The notes under the pieces are model-generated. The model saw only the letters and a program-made list of their open reading frames with translations, ran no database searches and was not told the origin of the DNA. Shown here piece by piece: positions 54,164 to 62,765 of a stretch of DNA of 64,000 bases. Within the stretch, counting starts at the first letter, position 1. Each line of letters starts with the position of its first letter. The DNA lies in contig MAEX01000019.1 in NCBI GenBank assembly GCA_002013415.1, positions 1 through 64,000 on the forward strand, given 5' to 3'. Position numbers and translations under genes: made by a program. The DNA is from Mycobacterium sp. D16Q14. Its GTDB lineage: Bacteria; Actinomycetota; Actinomycetes; Mycobacteriales; Mycobacteriaceae.

Positions 54164-55183
54164 TCACGTGACGTGACTCCCCGCACTGCGACGATCAATC
54201 TCACGGCGTAGTTCTGAGCCCGACCACTTCGTGCCACCGGATGAGCTGGCCTCACGGACGAGGCTGACGAGTGCGGTGTTGACGGGCGCCTTCATGCCCA
54301 GCTTCGCGGCAAGCTCGACGACTTCGCCGTTGATGTAGTCGATTTCGGTCGGCCTGCCACGGGTGATGTCGTCAAGCATCGACGAACGCGCCTGCGGGTC
54401 GATCTCAACCATCCGTCGCGCCAACAGGGTATACAGCGCGTTGGGCATCCGGAGCACCCAGGGCATGAACGCGAGGGGCGCCGCGAGAGGGCTGACCACC
54501 GGCTGGTCGTTACGTCGCAGCAGGCTCAGAGCCTCTCGCTGGGCCGCGGCCAGCACGAGGCGGTATTCCCGATCTCCCAGTTCGGCTTTCAACGGCAGGC
54601 CCGATAGCGCATTCACCGCATTGTTGAGGTTCACCACGAGCTTTCCCCACTGCACCGCTGCCATGTCGTCACGCGTGGCGGTGGGCAGCCCGCTGTCCGT
54701 GAGCGCCTGGGCAAGGGAGTTCGCTCCGACGGAGATCGAGAGCTTTCCTTGCGTGCCCTGGTGGAAGTGCGCGGGGCCCACCTGTGCGACGTTGAAGCCG
54801 ACCATGCCGGTAATCACGTTGTTCTGCTTAATGTATCGCGATATCTGGGCCGGATTGCCGATCCCGTTCTGCAGACTCACCACCACCGCTCCGGGGCGGA
54901 GCCTGTCGGCCAGCGATTCCGCCATTTTCGCGGTCGCCGCCGACTTCACCGTCACGAGCACGACGTCGGCGACGCGCACCGCGTCGATGTCCTCGGAGAA
55001 CACACAATCGCGTCCGGGAATCGTCGCCGACCATCCCCGATAGTCCGAGAGGGCAAGACCCTGCTCCGCGATCGACTGTCCAAGGGCTGCGCGCCCGATG
55101 TACACCAGGTCGTGGCCCGCGATCTGCAGCCGACCGCCCACATAACAGCCGATGCTTCCGGCGCCGGCGACAGCGATTCTCAT
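54164..55183 (-). CDS. Ketopantoate reductase-like dehydrogenase (ApbA/PanE family)
   Basis: 339 residues. N-terminal Rossmann motif VAGAGSIGCYVGGRL, LVTVKSAAT and SLQNGIGN, then the C-terminal helical domain with KLVVNLNNAVNALSGLPL and REIDYINGEVVELA-like (EIDYINGEV) block containing the substrate-binding region. It probably reduces an alpha-keto acid with NADPH; the true panE of pantothenate synthesis is likely elsewhere. It overlaps the RidA gene by 4 bp. A 121-bp gap separates it from the EhpF-like gene. Confidence 0.88.
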   Translation of the reverse strand: MRIAVAGAGSIGCYVGGRLQIAGHDLVYIGRAALGQSIAEQGLALSDYRGWSATIPGRDCVFSEDIDAVRVADVVLVTVKSAATAKMAESLADRLRPGAVVVSLQNGIGNPAQISRYIKQNNVITGMVGFNVAQVGPAHFHQGTQGKLSISVGANSLAQALTDSGLPTATRDDMAAVQWGKLVVNLNNAVNALSGLPLKAELGDREYRLVLAAAQREALSLLRRNDQPVVSPLAAPLAFMPWVLRMPNALYTLLARRMVEIDPQARSSMLDDITRGRPTEIDYINGEVVELAAKLGMKAPVNTALVSLVREASSSGGTKWSGSELRREIDRRSAGSHVT

Positions 55184-55608
55184 TGGGCTCCAAACTGAGT
55201 ACTCCGCGTGGCCACGGAGGCCTCCGTCCCGGAAAGTTCCGCGAGCGCGTCTATCTCCACCAACAGCCCGGGCGGCAGCCCACCGAACAGGGTGGTCCGC
55301 GCCGGGTAGGGCTTGCTGATGGTGTCCTCGAACGCCTGGTTCAGTTCGGTGAATCCTTCTGGGGCATGAACGAATACCCGCAGCATCAGCACAGCGTCGA
55401 AGTCGGCCCCCGCCGCGTGCAGGATCGCCTCAATGTTGCGCAGCGCCTGGACGGTCTGCGCATGGACCGTCTCGCCCGCCAAGGAACCGGTCTCGGGATT
55501 GATCCCCACTTGGCCGGAGACTTGCAGGGTGTCGCCAATGCGCACAGCTTGCGAGTAGGCGCCGACGGGATGGGGCGCCAATGCGGTTTCTATCTGGACT
55601 CTTGCCAT
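55180..55608 (-). CDS. RidA/YjgF-family deaminase
   Basis: 142 residues with AAAGGAG before the ATG. Conserved YSQAVRIGDTLQVSGQVGINPETG, an Arg in MLRVFVHAP, and PARTTLFGGLPPGLLVEIDALA. RidA proteins deaminate reactive enamine/imine intermediates to ketones. In this cluster it suggests that an imine from PLP- or amine-handling steps is handled. It starts 33 bp after the dipeptidase stop and is coupled to the PanE-like gene. Confidence 0.9.
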   Translation of the reverse strand: MARVQIETALAPHPVGAYSQAVRIGDTLQVSGQVGINPETGSLAGETVHAQTVQALRNIEAILHAAGADFDAVLMLRVFVHAPEGFTELNQAFEDTISKPYPARTTLFGGLPPGLLVEIDALAELSGTEASVATRSTQFGAQ

Positions 55609-55641
55609 CCGAACTCCTTTACAACCCCATGAATTGGCTGG

Positions 55642-56685
55642 TTACGGTGTGCGTTCGCTCCCCGACCGACCGGGGAGAGTCTGCTTCAGAACACGAAGGG
55701 CATTGCCGCCGAGAATCCCTGTGACCTCGGAAGCATCGAAGCCAGTGCGCAGCAGCGCGTCGATCAACGACGGGAATCCGGTGGGCCCGGTGAATCCGGT
55801 GGCATACCCGGGTATGCCGTTCATGTCGGTGCCGATACACAGGTACTCCGGACCGACCAGACCTGCCAGATGGGAGGCGTGGCGGGCGAACGCATCCACG
55901 TCTTGCATTCCCAACCCGCGAAATCCCATCGGCCACAATCCGATCAGACCACCGGTGGCGGATATCGCGCGGGCCTCCTCATCACCGATGTAGCGCGGAA
56001 ACTCCTGAACCGCCGATGCCCCGGTATGCGAACTGACCACCGGAACGGACGTCTGATCGCATACGGCCATGGTGGTCGACGCGTCGGCATGCGCAAGATC
56101 TATCAGCATGCCCAGCCGGTTCGCTTCTGTGACAACCTCTTTACCGAGGGCGGTCAGACCTGACGAGTAACGCCCGGCCCGGACAGCGCGGCTGCCCCGG
56201 CCCCCGGACAACGAGGTACCTATCGTTCCGAGGCCGTTATCCGCGTAATGCACCAGACCCAGCACCCGCACTCCCCAGCGATGAAGGTCGATCAGCCGAT
56301 CCGGTTGGGCACCCACGACATCAGCGCCTTCGAGGCCGAGCATCACCGTCGCAGCATTGCCGGCTTCGATCTGCTCCACCGTGTCCACCACGGTGATGCT
56401 CGCCGCTGCGGCCTCGGCACGGGCGAAATCCAGCTGCGCCTGGACACCGTGCCACGGCGAGCGGAATCGCCACGCGGTGCCCAGCAACGCATCCCCCACG
56501 GCGGTGACGACCGCGAGGTTTACCTTGCCCGTCGACAATTTTGACAACGGCTCGGACGGCATGCCGATTGTCTTGCCGCCCACTGCACGCAGCCACCGCG
56601 GCACGATGCTGAGCCCGTGGGTATGCATATCGACCGTCGGCGCAGTGTCGTTGAGCCTCCTGGATTCTTCGGCGGTCGCGCTCAT
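55642..56685 (-). CDS. M19 membrane dipeptidase-like metalloenzyme
   Basis: 347 residues. Peptidase M19 (renal dipeptidase) pattern: VDMHTHG, MLGLEGADV, LIDLAHADAS, VVSSHTGA and GTDMNGIPG, giving the Asp/His/Glu metal ligands. Family members cleave dipeptides or amide-linked small molecules. It lacks a convincing signal peptide. It is between the aldolase and RidA in the TetR-controlled cluster. Confidence 0.88.
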   Translation of the reverse strand: MSATAEESRRLNDTAPTVDMHTHGLSIVPRWLRAVGGKTIGMPSEPLSKLSTGKVNLAVVTAVGDALLGTAWRFRSPWHGVQAQLDFARAEAAAASITVVDTVEQIEAGNAATVMLGLEGADVVGAQPDRLIDLHRWGVRVLGLVHYADNGLGTIGTSLSGGRGSRAVRAGRYSSGLTALGKEVVTEANRLGMLIDLAHADASTTMAVCDQTSVPVVSSHTGASAVQEFPRYIGDEEARAISATGGLIGLWPMGFRGLGMQDVDAFARHASHLAGLVGPEYLCIGTDMNGIPGYATGFTGPTGFPSLIDALLRTGFDASEVTGILGGNALRVLKQTLPGRSGSERTP

Positions 56686-56719
56686 CTGCGGCGACCCTCG
56701 AACACGGCGAGCGCCGAGA

Positions 56720-57535
56720 TCAACGAAGAGCCTCCGGGGCCGTCCTGATCACGTCGTCCCACAGCGGCTGAAACTGGAACCATCCGGCGACCGGGGTGCC
56801 GATCTGGTTGTAGACCGAGACGGCCGTGTCATGGTCGATTGTCCGGGGCTCGCCGGCAGCCATGGCGAGGAGCTGAGCTTGGCAGGAACGCTCCATCGTG
56901 ATGAACCACCAGGCAGCCTCCGCCACCGAGTGGCCCACGGTGAGCAGCCCGTGATTCTGCAGGACTACCGCCTTGGCCGACCCGAGGGCAGCACCGATCG
57001 CCTTGCCCTCCTCCAGGTCAGTGACCACACCGCGATAGTCGGTGTACACCGCGTGGTCCTCGTAAAAGGCACACGCATCCTGCGTGATGGGCAACAACGG
57101 CTGCCCGAGCGACGAGAACGCCTTGCCATGTATCGAGTGTGCGTGTGCTGCGGCGATCACATCGGGCCTGGCCTTGTGGACCTCGGAGTGAATGCAGAAC
57201 GCCGCCCGGTTCACCGGTCGGCTGCCGGTAAGCACATTGCCGTCGTGATCGACCTGGATCAGGTCGGACACCGTGACGTGCCGAAAGTTCATGCCGAAGG
57301 GATTCACCCAAAACGTGTCGGGGAACTCTGGATCGCGGACGGTGATGTGTCCGGCCACCCCTTCGGAGAAACCGAATGCCCCGAAGATGCGGAACGCTGC
57401 CGCCAATTCACGCAGTCGACGATCACGCTCCTCCCCGACCGTCGCCCCAGGTGTTGGACTCATTGGGCCGGCATCGGCGGAACCGACCATGTACGCGGAC
57501 AACCCTTCGCCCAACACAACGTCTCCGGAGGTCAT
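56720..57535 (-). CDS. Class II aldolase/adducin family protein
   Basis: 271 residues from ATG 57535 with an AAAGGTGAG ribosome binding site. Zinc ligands are suggested by AAHAHSIHGKAF and VLQNHGLLTVG; GVAGHITVRDPE is the N-terminal family block. Such proteins carry out aldol cleavage, decarboxylation or related steps on hydroxy-acid substrates. First gene of the divergent operon; its promoter holds a palindromic operator 18 bp upstream. Confidence 0.87.
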   Translation of the reverse strand: MTSGDVVLGEGLSAYMVGSADAGPMSPTPGATVGEERDRRLRELAAAFRIFGAFGFSEGVAGHITVRDPEFPDTFWVNPFGMNFRHVTVSDLIQVDHDGNVLTGSRPVNRAAFCIHSEVHKARPDVIAAAHAHSIHGKAFSSLGQPLLPITQDACAFYEDHAVYTDYRGVVTDLEEGKAIGAALGSAKAVVLQNHGLLTVGHSVAEAAWWFITMERSCQAQLLAMAAGEPRTIDHDTAVSVYNQIGTPVAGWFQFQPLWDDVIRTAPEALR

Positions 57536-57552
57536 GTACTCACCTTTCAATA

Positions 57553-57566
57553 CAGATATGTATCTG
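57553..57566. promoter_or_regulatory. Operator CAGATA-TG-TATCTG before the aldolase operon
   Basis: Perfect 6-2-6 inverted repeat, 18 bp upstream of the aldolase ATG. It shares the core AGATA-NN-TATC with the site before the divergent TetR gene. Confidence 0.65.
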
Positions 57567-57732
57567 CTGGCCACAAGCTACCCCCGCTACGGAATACCCG
57601 TCAAGGGGAGCCGTGTACGAAGACATCACGGTGAATAGCGCCTTGTTCCACATCAATCAGATCGCCGATCGCCGTCAACCTTCCTGCCGACATCTCAGTG
57701 ATTTGCTCACCATTCCGCGGGAACGGCCCTTA

Positions 57733-57749
57733 AGATACATATCCGTATC
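57733..57749. promoter_or_regulatory. Operator-like site before the TetR gene
   Basis: AGATACATATCC (57733-57744) repeats the core AGATA-NN-TATC, and overlaps the perfect inverted repeat GATAC-6 nt-GTATC (57734-57749... arms 57734-57738 and 57745-57749). It lies 40 bp before the ATG at 57789. Confidence 0.55.
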
Positions 57750-57788
57750 GAAACTGGATTACAGTCCGGACCATCGGAAAGGAACCCC

Positions 57789-58418
57789 ATGCCGACTGCT
57801 TCGACTCGCCGGCGCGAACACACCCGTGCTCGCCTGCTGGAGGCCGCACTCGATGTGTTCGCCGACCGTGGATTTCATGGCGCCAGCATCGAGAACATCT
57901 GCGAGACCGCGGGATTCACGCGCGGCGCGTTCTACTCCAACTTCGCGGGCAAGGATGAGCTCTTCTTCACCCTGTTCGACGCGAGCAGCGATCAACTGAT
58001 CGCTCAGCTGCGGGCGGCACTGGATGAGTGCCGCAAGAGCCCCGATCCCATCAGCGCCTTCATCTCCACCATCGATGACAGGGGTCCCACGCAACGCCGC
58101 TGGTATCTCATCAGCATGGAGTTCACGCTGTACGCGATCCGCGAACCGAGCGCTGCCGTGGTACTGGCCGAGCACGACGCACGACTACGACACGAGGCCG
58201 CCGCCATCATCAACGAACTGATGACGATCGCCCATCGGGAACTGATCATCGATGCCGAGCTCATCACCCGGCTCGTCGTCGCCCTGCGCGAAGGTGTGGC
58301 CGCGCAGTTCTATGTCGAGCCCGAGCTCGCCGAGACGCGGATGCTCGAACGATTGGCCTTCCCTGCCATGGTGCGCGCATTTTCGCACCCCGTAGGCGCG
58401 ACAGCGGGTGCCCAATAG
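57789..58418 (+). CDS. TetR family regulator of the adjacent cluster
   Basis: 209 residues, AAAGGAA ribosome binding site. HTH at about 9-55 (RARLLEAALDVFADRGFHGASIENICETAGFTRGAFYSNFAGKDELF region). The C-terminal ligand domain is generic. It is divergent from the aldolase-led operon; matching operators in the shared 253-bp region predict that it represses both itself and the operon until a cluster substrate or intermediate is bound. Confidence 0.92.
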   Translation: MPTASTRRREHTRARLLEAALDVFADRGFHGASIENICETAGFTRGAFYSNFAGKDELFFTLFDASSDQLIAQLRAALDECRKSPDPISAFISTIDDRGPTQRRWYLISMEFTLYAIREPSAAVVLAEHDARLRHEAAAIINELMTIAHRELIIDAELITRLVVALREGVAAQFYVEPELAETRMLERLAFPAMVRAFSHPVGATAGAQ

Positions 58419-58455
58419 CGACCACCGGACGCAGCTGTGACACCCCAGATACAAG

Positions 58456-58476
58456 AAAACCTACTGTTACCAGTGG
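58456..58476 (-). terminator. Intrinsic terminator after tRNA-Val(CAC)
   Basis: On the minus strand a CCACTG / CAGTAGG stem with loop GTAA is followed by TTTT, 8 nt after the tRNA 3' CCA. Confidence 0.55.
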
Positions 58477-58484
58477 GGTGCTTC

Positions 58485-58559
58485 TGGTGGTCCCGGCTGG
58501 GTTCGAACCAGCGACCCCTCGCGTGTGAGGCGAGTGCTCTTCCGCTGAGCTACGAGACC
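58485..58559 (-). tRNA. tRNA-Val(CAC)
   Basis: Cloverleaf folds with acceptor GGTCTCG/CGGGACC, D stem GCTC/GAGC, anticodon stem CTCGC/GCGAG with loop CTCACAC (anticodon CAC), T stem GCTGG/CCAGC and encoded CCA at the 3' end (58485-58487). Confidence 0.97.
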
Positions 58560-58727
58560 GCGTATTGATCTGTGATGGCTGATCAATCGAGGTGAAAGGC
58601 TAGCACGAGAGGCCGGGAACACCCCAGTCCGGCCGCCTACAGGCCGCGCACGCAAGGGATTTGTGATTAAACCTCTCGTTCGACTACTGTTTCACTTCGC
58701 ACCGGGTGACGATCTCATCCGTTGCGC

Positions 58728-58800
58728 GCGGATGTAGCGCAGTTGGTAGCGCACAACCTTGCCAAGGTTGGGGTCGCGGGTTCGAATCCCGTCATCCGCT
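58728..58800 (+). tRNA. tRNA-Gly(GCC)
   Basis: Acceptor GCGGATG/CATCCGC, anticodon stem CAACC/GGTTG with loop TTGCCAA (anticodon GCC), T arm GCGGG-TTCGAAT-CCCGT. CCA is not encoded. Confidence 0.97.
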
Positions 58801-58825
58801 CGAAGGGTGGGCAGTCATCCCTAGC

Positions 58826-58899
58826 GGTGGAGTGGCCGAGTGGTGAGGCAACGGCCTGCAAAGCCGTGCACACGGGTTCGATTCCCGTCTCCACCTCCA
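58826..58899 (+). tRNA. tRNA-Cys(GCA)
   Basis: Acceptor GGTGGAG/CTCCACC, anticodon stem ACGGC/GCCGT with loop CTGCAAA (anticodon GCA), encoded CCA at 58897-58899. Confidence 0.96.
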
Positions 58900-58909
58900 T
58901 AAAGACCCC

Positions 58910-58984
58910 GCGCGATTAGCTCAGCGGGAGAGCGCTTCCCTGACACGGAAGAGGTCACTGGTTCAATCCCAGTATCGCGCACCA
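58910..58984 (+). tRNA. tRNA-Val(GAC)
   Basis: Acceptor GCGCGAT/ATCGCGC, D stem GCTC/GAGC, anticodon stem CTTCC/GGAAG with loop CTGACAC (anticodon GAC), T arm ACTGG-TTCAATC-CCAGT, encoded CCA. It is 10 bp after tRNA-Cys, so Gly-Cys-Val are probably one transcript. Confidence 0.97.
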
Positions 58985-59145
58985 GTATGACGGCAGCTCA
59001 GGCCCGATTTATCGCTGAGAGATTTGAGGCACGGGCTGTCTGCTGGCCGACCAGTCCGGATCGGGATGGACAGCATGACCGGCAAGTTGCACCGAACCCC
59101 CAGGGACGACAGTCGCCACACTTGGCGGCGGTTTCCCAAGCAGCG

Positions 59146-59904
59146 TCAGCGGAATTGTTTCCGGTACCGCACAGCCGAATCATCGTGGACAGCGGCTGCG
59201 AAGTCCGAACGCTCGTCTCGCAGGTAGCCCACGACGCCAAGCGCCGTGGCAAGTCCGCCAGCCGCCCACGCCGTCCAAGCGATGTTCTCCCCCGTGAATC
59301 CAGCCGCCGAGGGCGACAAGAACAGCGCGAATCCCATAATGGCGAGTGTCAGGAAATCGTGGGTCGAGTCGGAGGCGAGTAGCGACCAGACCGCGACTAC
59401 TGCGATCATCCCGCCCAGACCGATGGTGACTGCGGTCCCGGCTACCGTCGAGTGGAACGCGATGCCCAGAACTACGCTGGCGACGCCCACGCACAAGGCC
59501 AGCCGCCCAATCAAGTAGCTCCAGGGGCTTCGCAGCCGTTGGCTGTCTCCCAACTCGTTGATCCCGTACACGGTCGGCGTCCTGTCATGCGTCCAGGCGA
59601 TGCCGCCGAGGATTGCGGCGACGCCCCCAGCCAGCCAGCAGGTCCAAGAGGCTCCCCGGTCGTAGTTGTAGGCGTTGCCGAAGAACGGAACGGTGAACAT
59701 GGCCAGGCCGACCACGAGCAAGCCCCAGTGGTCGGGAGCCCGGTTATGCGCGAGGACCGACAGCGCCCCGAAAAAGGCGATGAATGCTCCGAACCCGAAT
59801 GCGGATCCCTGCCCGACTTGAGTCGAACTGACCACGAACGCCGACACCGCCGCGCAGACACCGATACCTACTGTGACCCAGCCGATCCAAAGCCTTGAAC
59901 TCAT
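59146..59904 (-). CDS. Multi-span membrane protein, SPW-like
   Basis: 252 residues from ATG 59904, with seven or eight hydrophobic helices and two related halves; each half has a small W/G-rich stretch such as LFLSPSAAGFTGENIAWTAWAAGG that resembles the SPW repeat of actinobacterial membrane proteins. An acidic/basic C-terminal tail follows. Function unknown. It stands alone after the tRNA cluster and has no neighbour on the same strand. Confidence 0.65.
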   Translation of the reverse strand: MSSRLWIGWVTVGIGVCAAVSAFVVSSTQVGQGSAFGFGAFIAFFGALSVLAHNRAPDHWGLLVVGLAMFTVPFFGNAYNYDRGASWTCWLAGGVAAILGGIAWTHDRTPTVYGINELGDSQRLRSPWSYLIGRLALCVGVASVVLGIAFHSTVAGTAVTIGLGGMIAVVAVWSLLASDSTHDFLTLAIMGFALFLSPSAAGFTGENIAWTAWAAGGLATALGVVGYLRDERSDFAAAVHDDSAVRYRKQFR

Positions 59905-60713
59905 AACTAACAAGAAACACCGTTGCCGCCAGAACATCTAGGGCCTTTGGGCCACACTCCCACTTCGCGCTCACGGAACCGGCCTCATCACCCCGCAGTC
60001 GGCCGCCTGATCGCGGCGTGCCAGCGGGTCAGAAACTAGTTGACCAGATTCGGCCCCAACAGGCAATGACTGGACGTCGGGTATCGCCCCGACCGCCAGT
60101 CGCTATCGAGTGGTCAGAGAGGCGGCAGAATATCTCGGTAGGTGGGCGGGCCCATCGTGTGGTTCGTTGAGCATGGTTTCGATCACCTCGGCGACCAACC
60201 GGTTACGGGTCGTGCCGTCGTGGACGTAGTCGGTGCCCGTAAGTTGAACTCAACAGGTGGGGCAGGTCAAAACTGTCACCTAATCGTGCAGCAGACCTCG
60301 CCGTATGCTCGCCCGTGCAATCCGCGATGCGCAACGCACAGCCTTAGCCGACGCAATGCAACGTGTACAGGCTACCCAGTCTCAGACCTCAGAGAATTTT
60401 AATGTCACAACACTATTGAACCAACTCGGACCAGCCGAATCGAGCAACGTGAACGCGCCGGGAAGGCCTAGCGTCGTAGCGAGCCGCCCCTAAACAGCAG
60501 GAGGCATGACCGAGCAAAATTGGATGCGCGGCAAGAGGCATTCACTGTCGATCCTCTTGGAAGACGCCGAGAAAGATAGGGCGCAGCACGGTTGGCACCT
60601 GGGCCACGGTTGTGGGCGGCACACTCCTTAGACCCGTGTTCCTAGGGAGATAGCCGATCGGCGGAACGCTGCCAATCATCTGGAACCAGTGTTTTGACAT
60701 CGATGGACACGAA
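59905..60713. other. 809 bp without a convincing gene
   Basis: Base composition is uneven and lower in GC than the flanks. On the minus strand a short open stretch ending near 60111 gives TTRNRLVAEVIETMLN and similar, which could be the tail of a lost gene. A plus-strand 62-residue frame at 60305-60493 has no recognisable domain. No tRNA-derived direct repeat or integrase is seen. Confidence 0.55.
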
Positions 60714-61559
60714 CTATTTCGGCCACACTGGTCTCGCCGTCAATGGTGCCACCAGAGGGGAATTCAATTCGGGGCGTAAATCGGCCAGATAAGGATTGGC
60801 CTGTTGGGCTACTCGCACCACTTCGGTATCGATCTCGGCGATGATCGTGCCGGTCCCCGATTCGATGCGGTCGAGCACCCCACCGTCGGGGCTGACGATG
60901 CTGCTCCGACCGACATAGGTCGTCGCGTTCTCGACACCGTCGTGATTGATATACGCCATATAAATCTGGTTCTCCCAGGCCCGTGTCCGGATCACGACAT
61001 CGGCGACGAACTCGAAAGGCGTCATCTGTGCCGTCGGCACCACAAGCAGATGCGCACCAGCAAGGGCACTCATCCGGACGTTCTCGGGAAACTCCACGTC
61101 GTAACAAATCATCATGGCGACGTTGACGCCGCGATACCGCACCACGGTCGCCGGTTGGCTCCCCGGCGTGAAATAGGCACGATCGATCTCGCCGAACAGG
61201 TGAGTCTTCCGGTGCCGGCCACACACCGCGCCACGCTCATCGACAAAGACAGCATTGTTGTTCAGCGCCCCCGCAGCGCCGCTCTCCGCCAGCCCCACGA
61301 TGATGGCAATCTTGTTCCGTTCAGCGATTGAGCAGACGGCATCAAGGTGATCGGCGCTCACGAGCTCCGGTAAACGATCCCCGATGTCGTAACCGGTGAC
61401 GAACAGCTCCGGCGTGACGAGCAGATCTGCCTGCCCCGCTAGCCTTCTCGCGACCTGTTCGAGCTCAGCAAGGTTGGCATCCGGATTCGCCGGGTTCCCG
61501 GCCGACTGCAGGCCCGCGACTCTTAGTTTCGTGGAAATGGACCCACCTCCGGCTGTCAT
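60714..61559 (-). CDS. Carbon-nitrogen hydrolase (nitrilase superfamily)
   Basis: 281 residues from ATG 61559 with GGTGGA upstream; a GTG at 61583 is an alternative. The catalytic triad is E51 (VTPELFVTGYD), K118 (RHRKTHLFGE) and C152 (MMICYDVEFPE). Enzymes of this fold hydrolyse nitriles, amides or N-carbamoyl groups; the exact class cannot be read. It faces the aldo/keto reductase across a 315-bp divergent region. Confidence 0.9.
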   Translation of the reverse strand: MTAGGGSISTKLRVAGLQSAGNPANPDANLAELEQVARRLAGQADLLVTPELFVTGYDIGDRLPELVSADHLDAVCSIAERNKIAIIVGLAESGAAGALNNNAVFVDERGAVCGRHRKTHLFGEIDRAYFTPGSQPATVVRYRGVNVAMMICYDVEFPENVRMSALAGAHLLVVPTAQMTPFEFVADVVIRTRAWENQIYMAYINHDGVENATTYVGRSSIVSPDGGVLDRIESGTGTIIAEIDTEVVRVAQQANPYLADLRPELNSPLVAPLTARPVWPK

Positions 61560-61592
61560 GGCGTTTCCACCACTGTGAGGCACAGAAGCCTC

Positions 61593-61757
61593 TTACGCAT
61601 CCGAGACGTCCAAAATCGCAGCGCGACTCAAGAGCATCGCCGCCATGGCTAGCGATGCCGCGACGTAAGGATTGCGTAAACCCAACAAGCATTCGAGTAC
61701 CGAAAACTCTTGCTGTTCAGCGATTTCAGCAAGTTCACAGCAATCCTGTGAGCGGGG
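61593..61757 (-). pseudogene. Possible gene remnant upstream of the aldo/keto reductase
   Basis: An open stretch ending in TAA at 61593 encodes ELAEIAEQQEFSVLECLLG and PYVAASLAMAAMLLSRAA with a normal-looking helical pattern but no start codon in a suitable place. Another minus frame upstream could supply the missing part by a frameshift near 61730. It may be a decayed regulator; it could equally be chance. Confidence 0.25.
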
Positions 61758-61773
61758 TCATAGATGCCGAGTT

Positions 61774-61801
61774 CAACTGACAGTTGTACCGTCTCAACTG
61801 T
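61774..61801. promoter_or_regulatory. Double operator before the aldo/keto reductase
   Basis: A palindrome CAACTG-A-CAGTTG (61774-61786) is followed by CAACTGT (61795-61801), which pairs with ACAGTTG as a 7-8-7 inverted repeat. The unit TCAACTG-N-CA recurs with 21-bp spacing. This is 73 bp upstream of the GTG at 61875. Confidence 0.6.
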
Positions 61802-61874
61802 CACAAGGACGTGTCGCTCCCGGGTATCAATCAATTCCACCGCTCCTTCAGCCGCAGAATGATTGGAGTCCCTC

Positions 61875-62765
61875 GTGCAATCATGCACTGTCCCGAAAGT
61901 TCGTTTCTACAATGGTGTGGACATCCCCCAGCTGGGCCTCGGTGTCGCCGCCATCCCCGATGCCGTGGCGGAAACCATTGTCCGGCAAGCACTTGACGCC
62001 GGATACCGGCATATTGACACCGCCACCAAGTACGGCAATGAACGCGGCGTCGGTCTCGGCATCTCCCGCTCGGGCGTACCCCGGGACCAAGTTTTCATCA
62101 CCACAAAGCTGTGGGTTGACGACTTCTGTGATGCCGCTGGCGCTTTCGCGCGGAGCCTTGAAGCGCTAGGCACCGACTATGTGGATCTATTCCTGATCCA
62201 TTGGCCTGCACCGGATCACGGTCAGTATGTGACCGCGTGGCAGCAGATCGTGCAGCTCTATCGATCCGGCAGCATCCGCGCCATTGGCGTATCCAACTTC
62301 GAACCCGAGCACGTACAGGCCATTGTCGACGCAACCGGCGTGCCGCCGGTGATCAACCAGGTGGAGCTACACCCGTACTTCCAGCAGCGAGAGTTGCGGC
62401 AGTTCAACTCCGATCGGGAAATCGTCACCGAGGCATGGAGCCCCCTCGCCCAGGGGATCGGCACCACCGGGGATTCCCCACTGGCTGCGCTGGCCGCCAA
62501 GCACAACAAGACGCCGGCACAGCTGATCCTGCGTTGGCACATCGAGTTGGGTCACGTGGTGATCCCCAAGACCTGCTCGCCTAGCCGGTTGGCCGAGAAT
62601 CTACAGATCTTCGATTTCAGTTTGTCCCCAGAAGATCTCGAGGTATTCGGGCAATTCGATCGACCCAATGGCAGGCTCGGGACACACCCCAACGAGGGAT
62701 TCTCGGCACACCATTCTGCGCGAAGCAGATGGCACCGGGAGCAGCTGGCGAGGCGCGCGGCCTAG
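61875..62765 (+). CDS. Aldo/keto reductase
   Basis: 296 residues from GTG 61875 with GGAG upstream. The catalytic tetrad is D48 (YRHIDTA), Y53 (TKYGNERG), K78 (ITTKLW) and H109 (LIHWPA); the NADPH part has PKTCSPSRLAENL. It reduces aldehydes or ketones. The 2,5-diketo-gluconate reductase-like group is the closest look, but the substrate is not evident. Its stop overlaps the convergent BKACE pseudogene by 4 bp. Confidence 0.93.
   Translation: MQSCTVPKVRFYNGVDIPQLGLGVAAIPDAVAETIVRQALDAGYRHIDTATKYGNERGVGLGISRSGVPRDQVFITTKLWVDDFCDAAGAFARSLEALGTDYVDLFLIHWPAPDHGQYVTAWQQIVQLYRSGSIRAIGVSNFEPEHVQAIVDATGVPPVINQVELHPYFQQRELRQFNSDREIVTEAWSPLAQGIGTTGDSPLAALAAKHNKTPAQLILRWHIELGHVVIPKTCSPSRLAENLQIFDFSLSPEDLEVFGQFDRPNGRLGTHPNEGFSAHHSARSRWHREQLARRAA

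Noticed and set aside
58910..58984. Attachment site of an integrated island at tRNA-Val(GAC)
   Set aside because: No second copy of the tRNA 3' end was found downstream and no integrase gene is present.
60305..60493. 62-residue plus-strand frame in the gene-poor region
   Set aside because: No ribosome binding site, domain or neighbour supports it.
61649..61888. 79-residue minus frame upstream of the aldo/keto reductase
   Set aside because: Third-position GC is low, no domain is seen, and it covers the operator repeats; at most it is part of a remnant.
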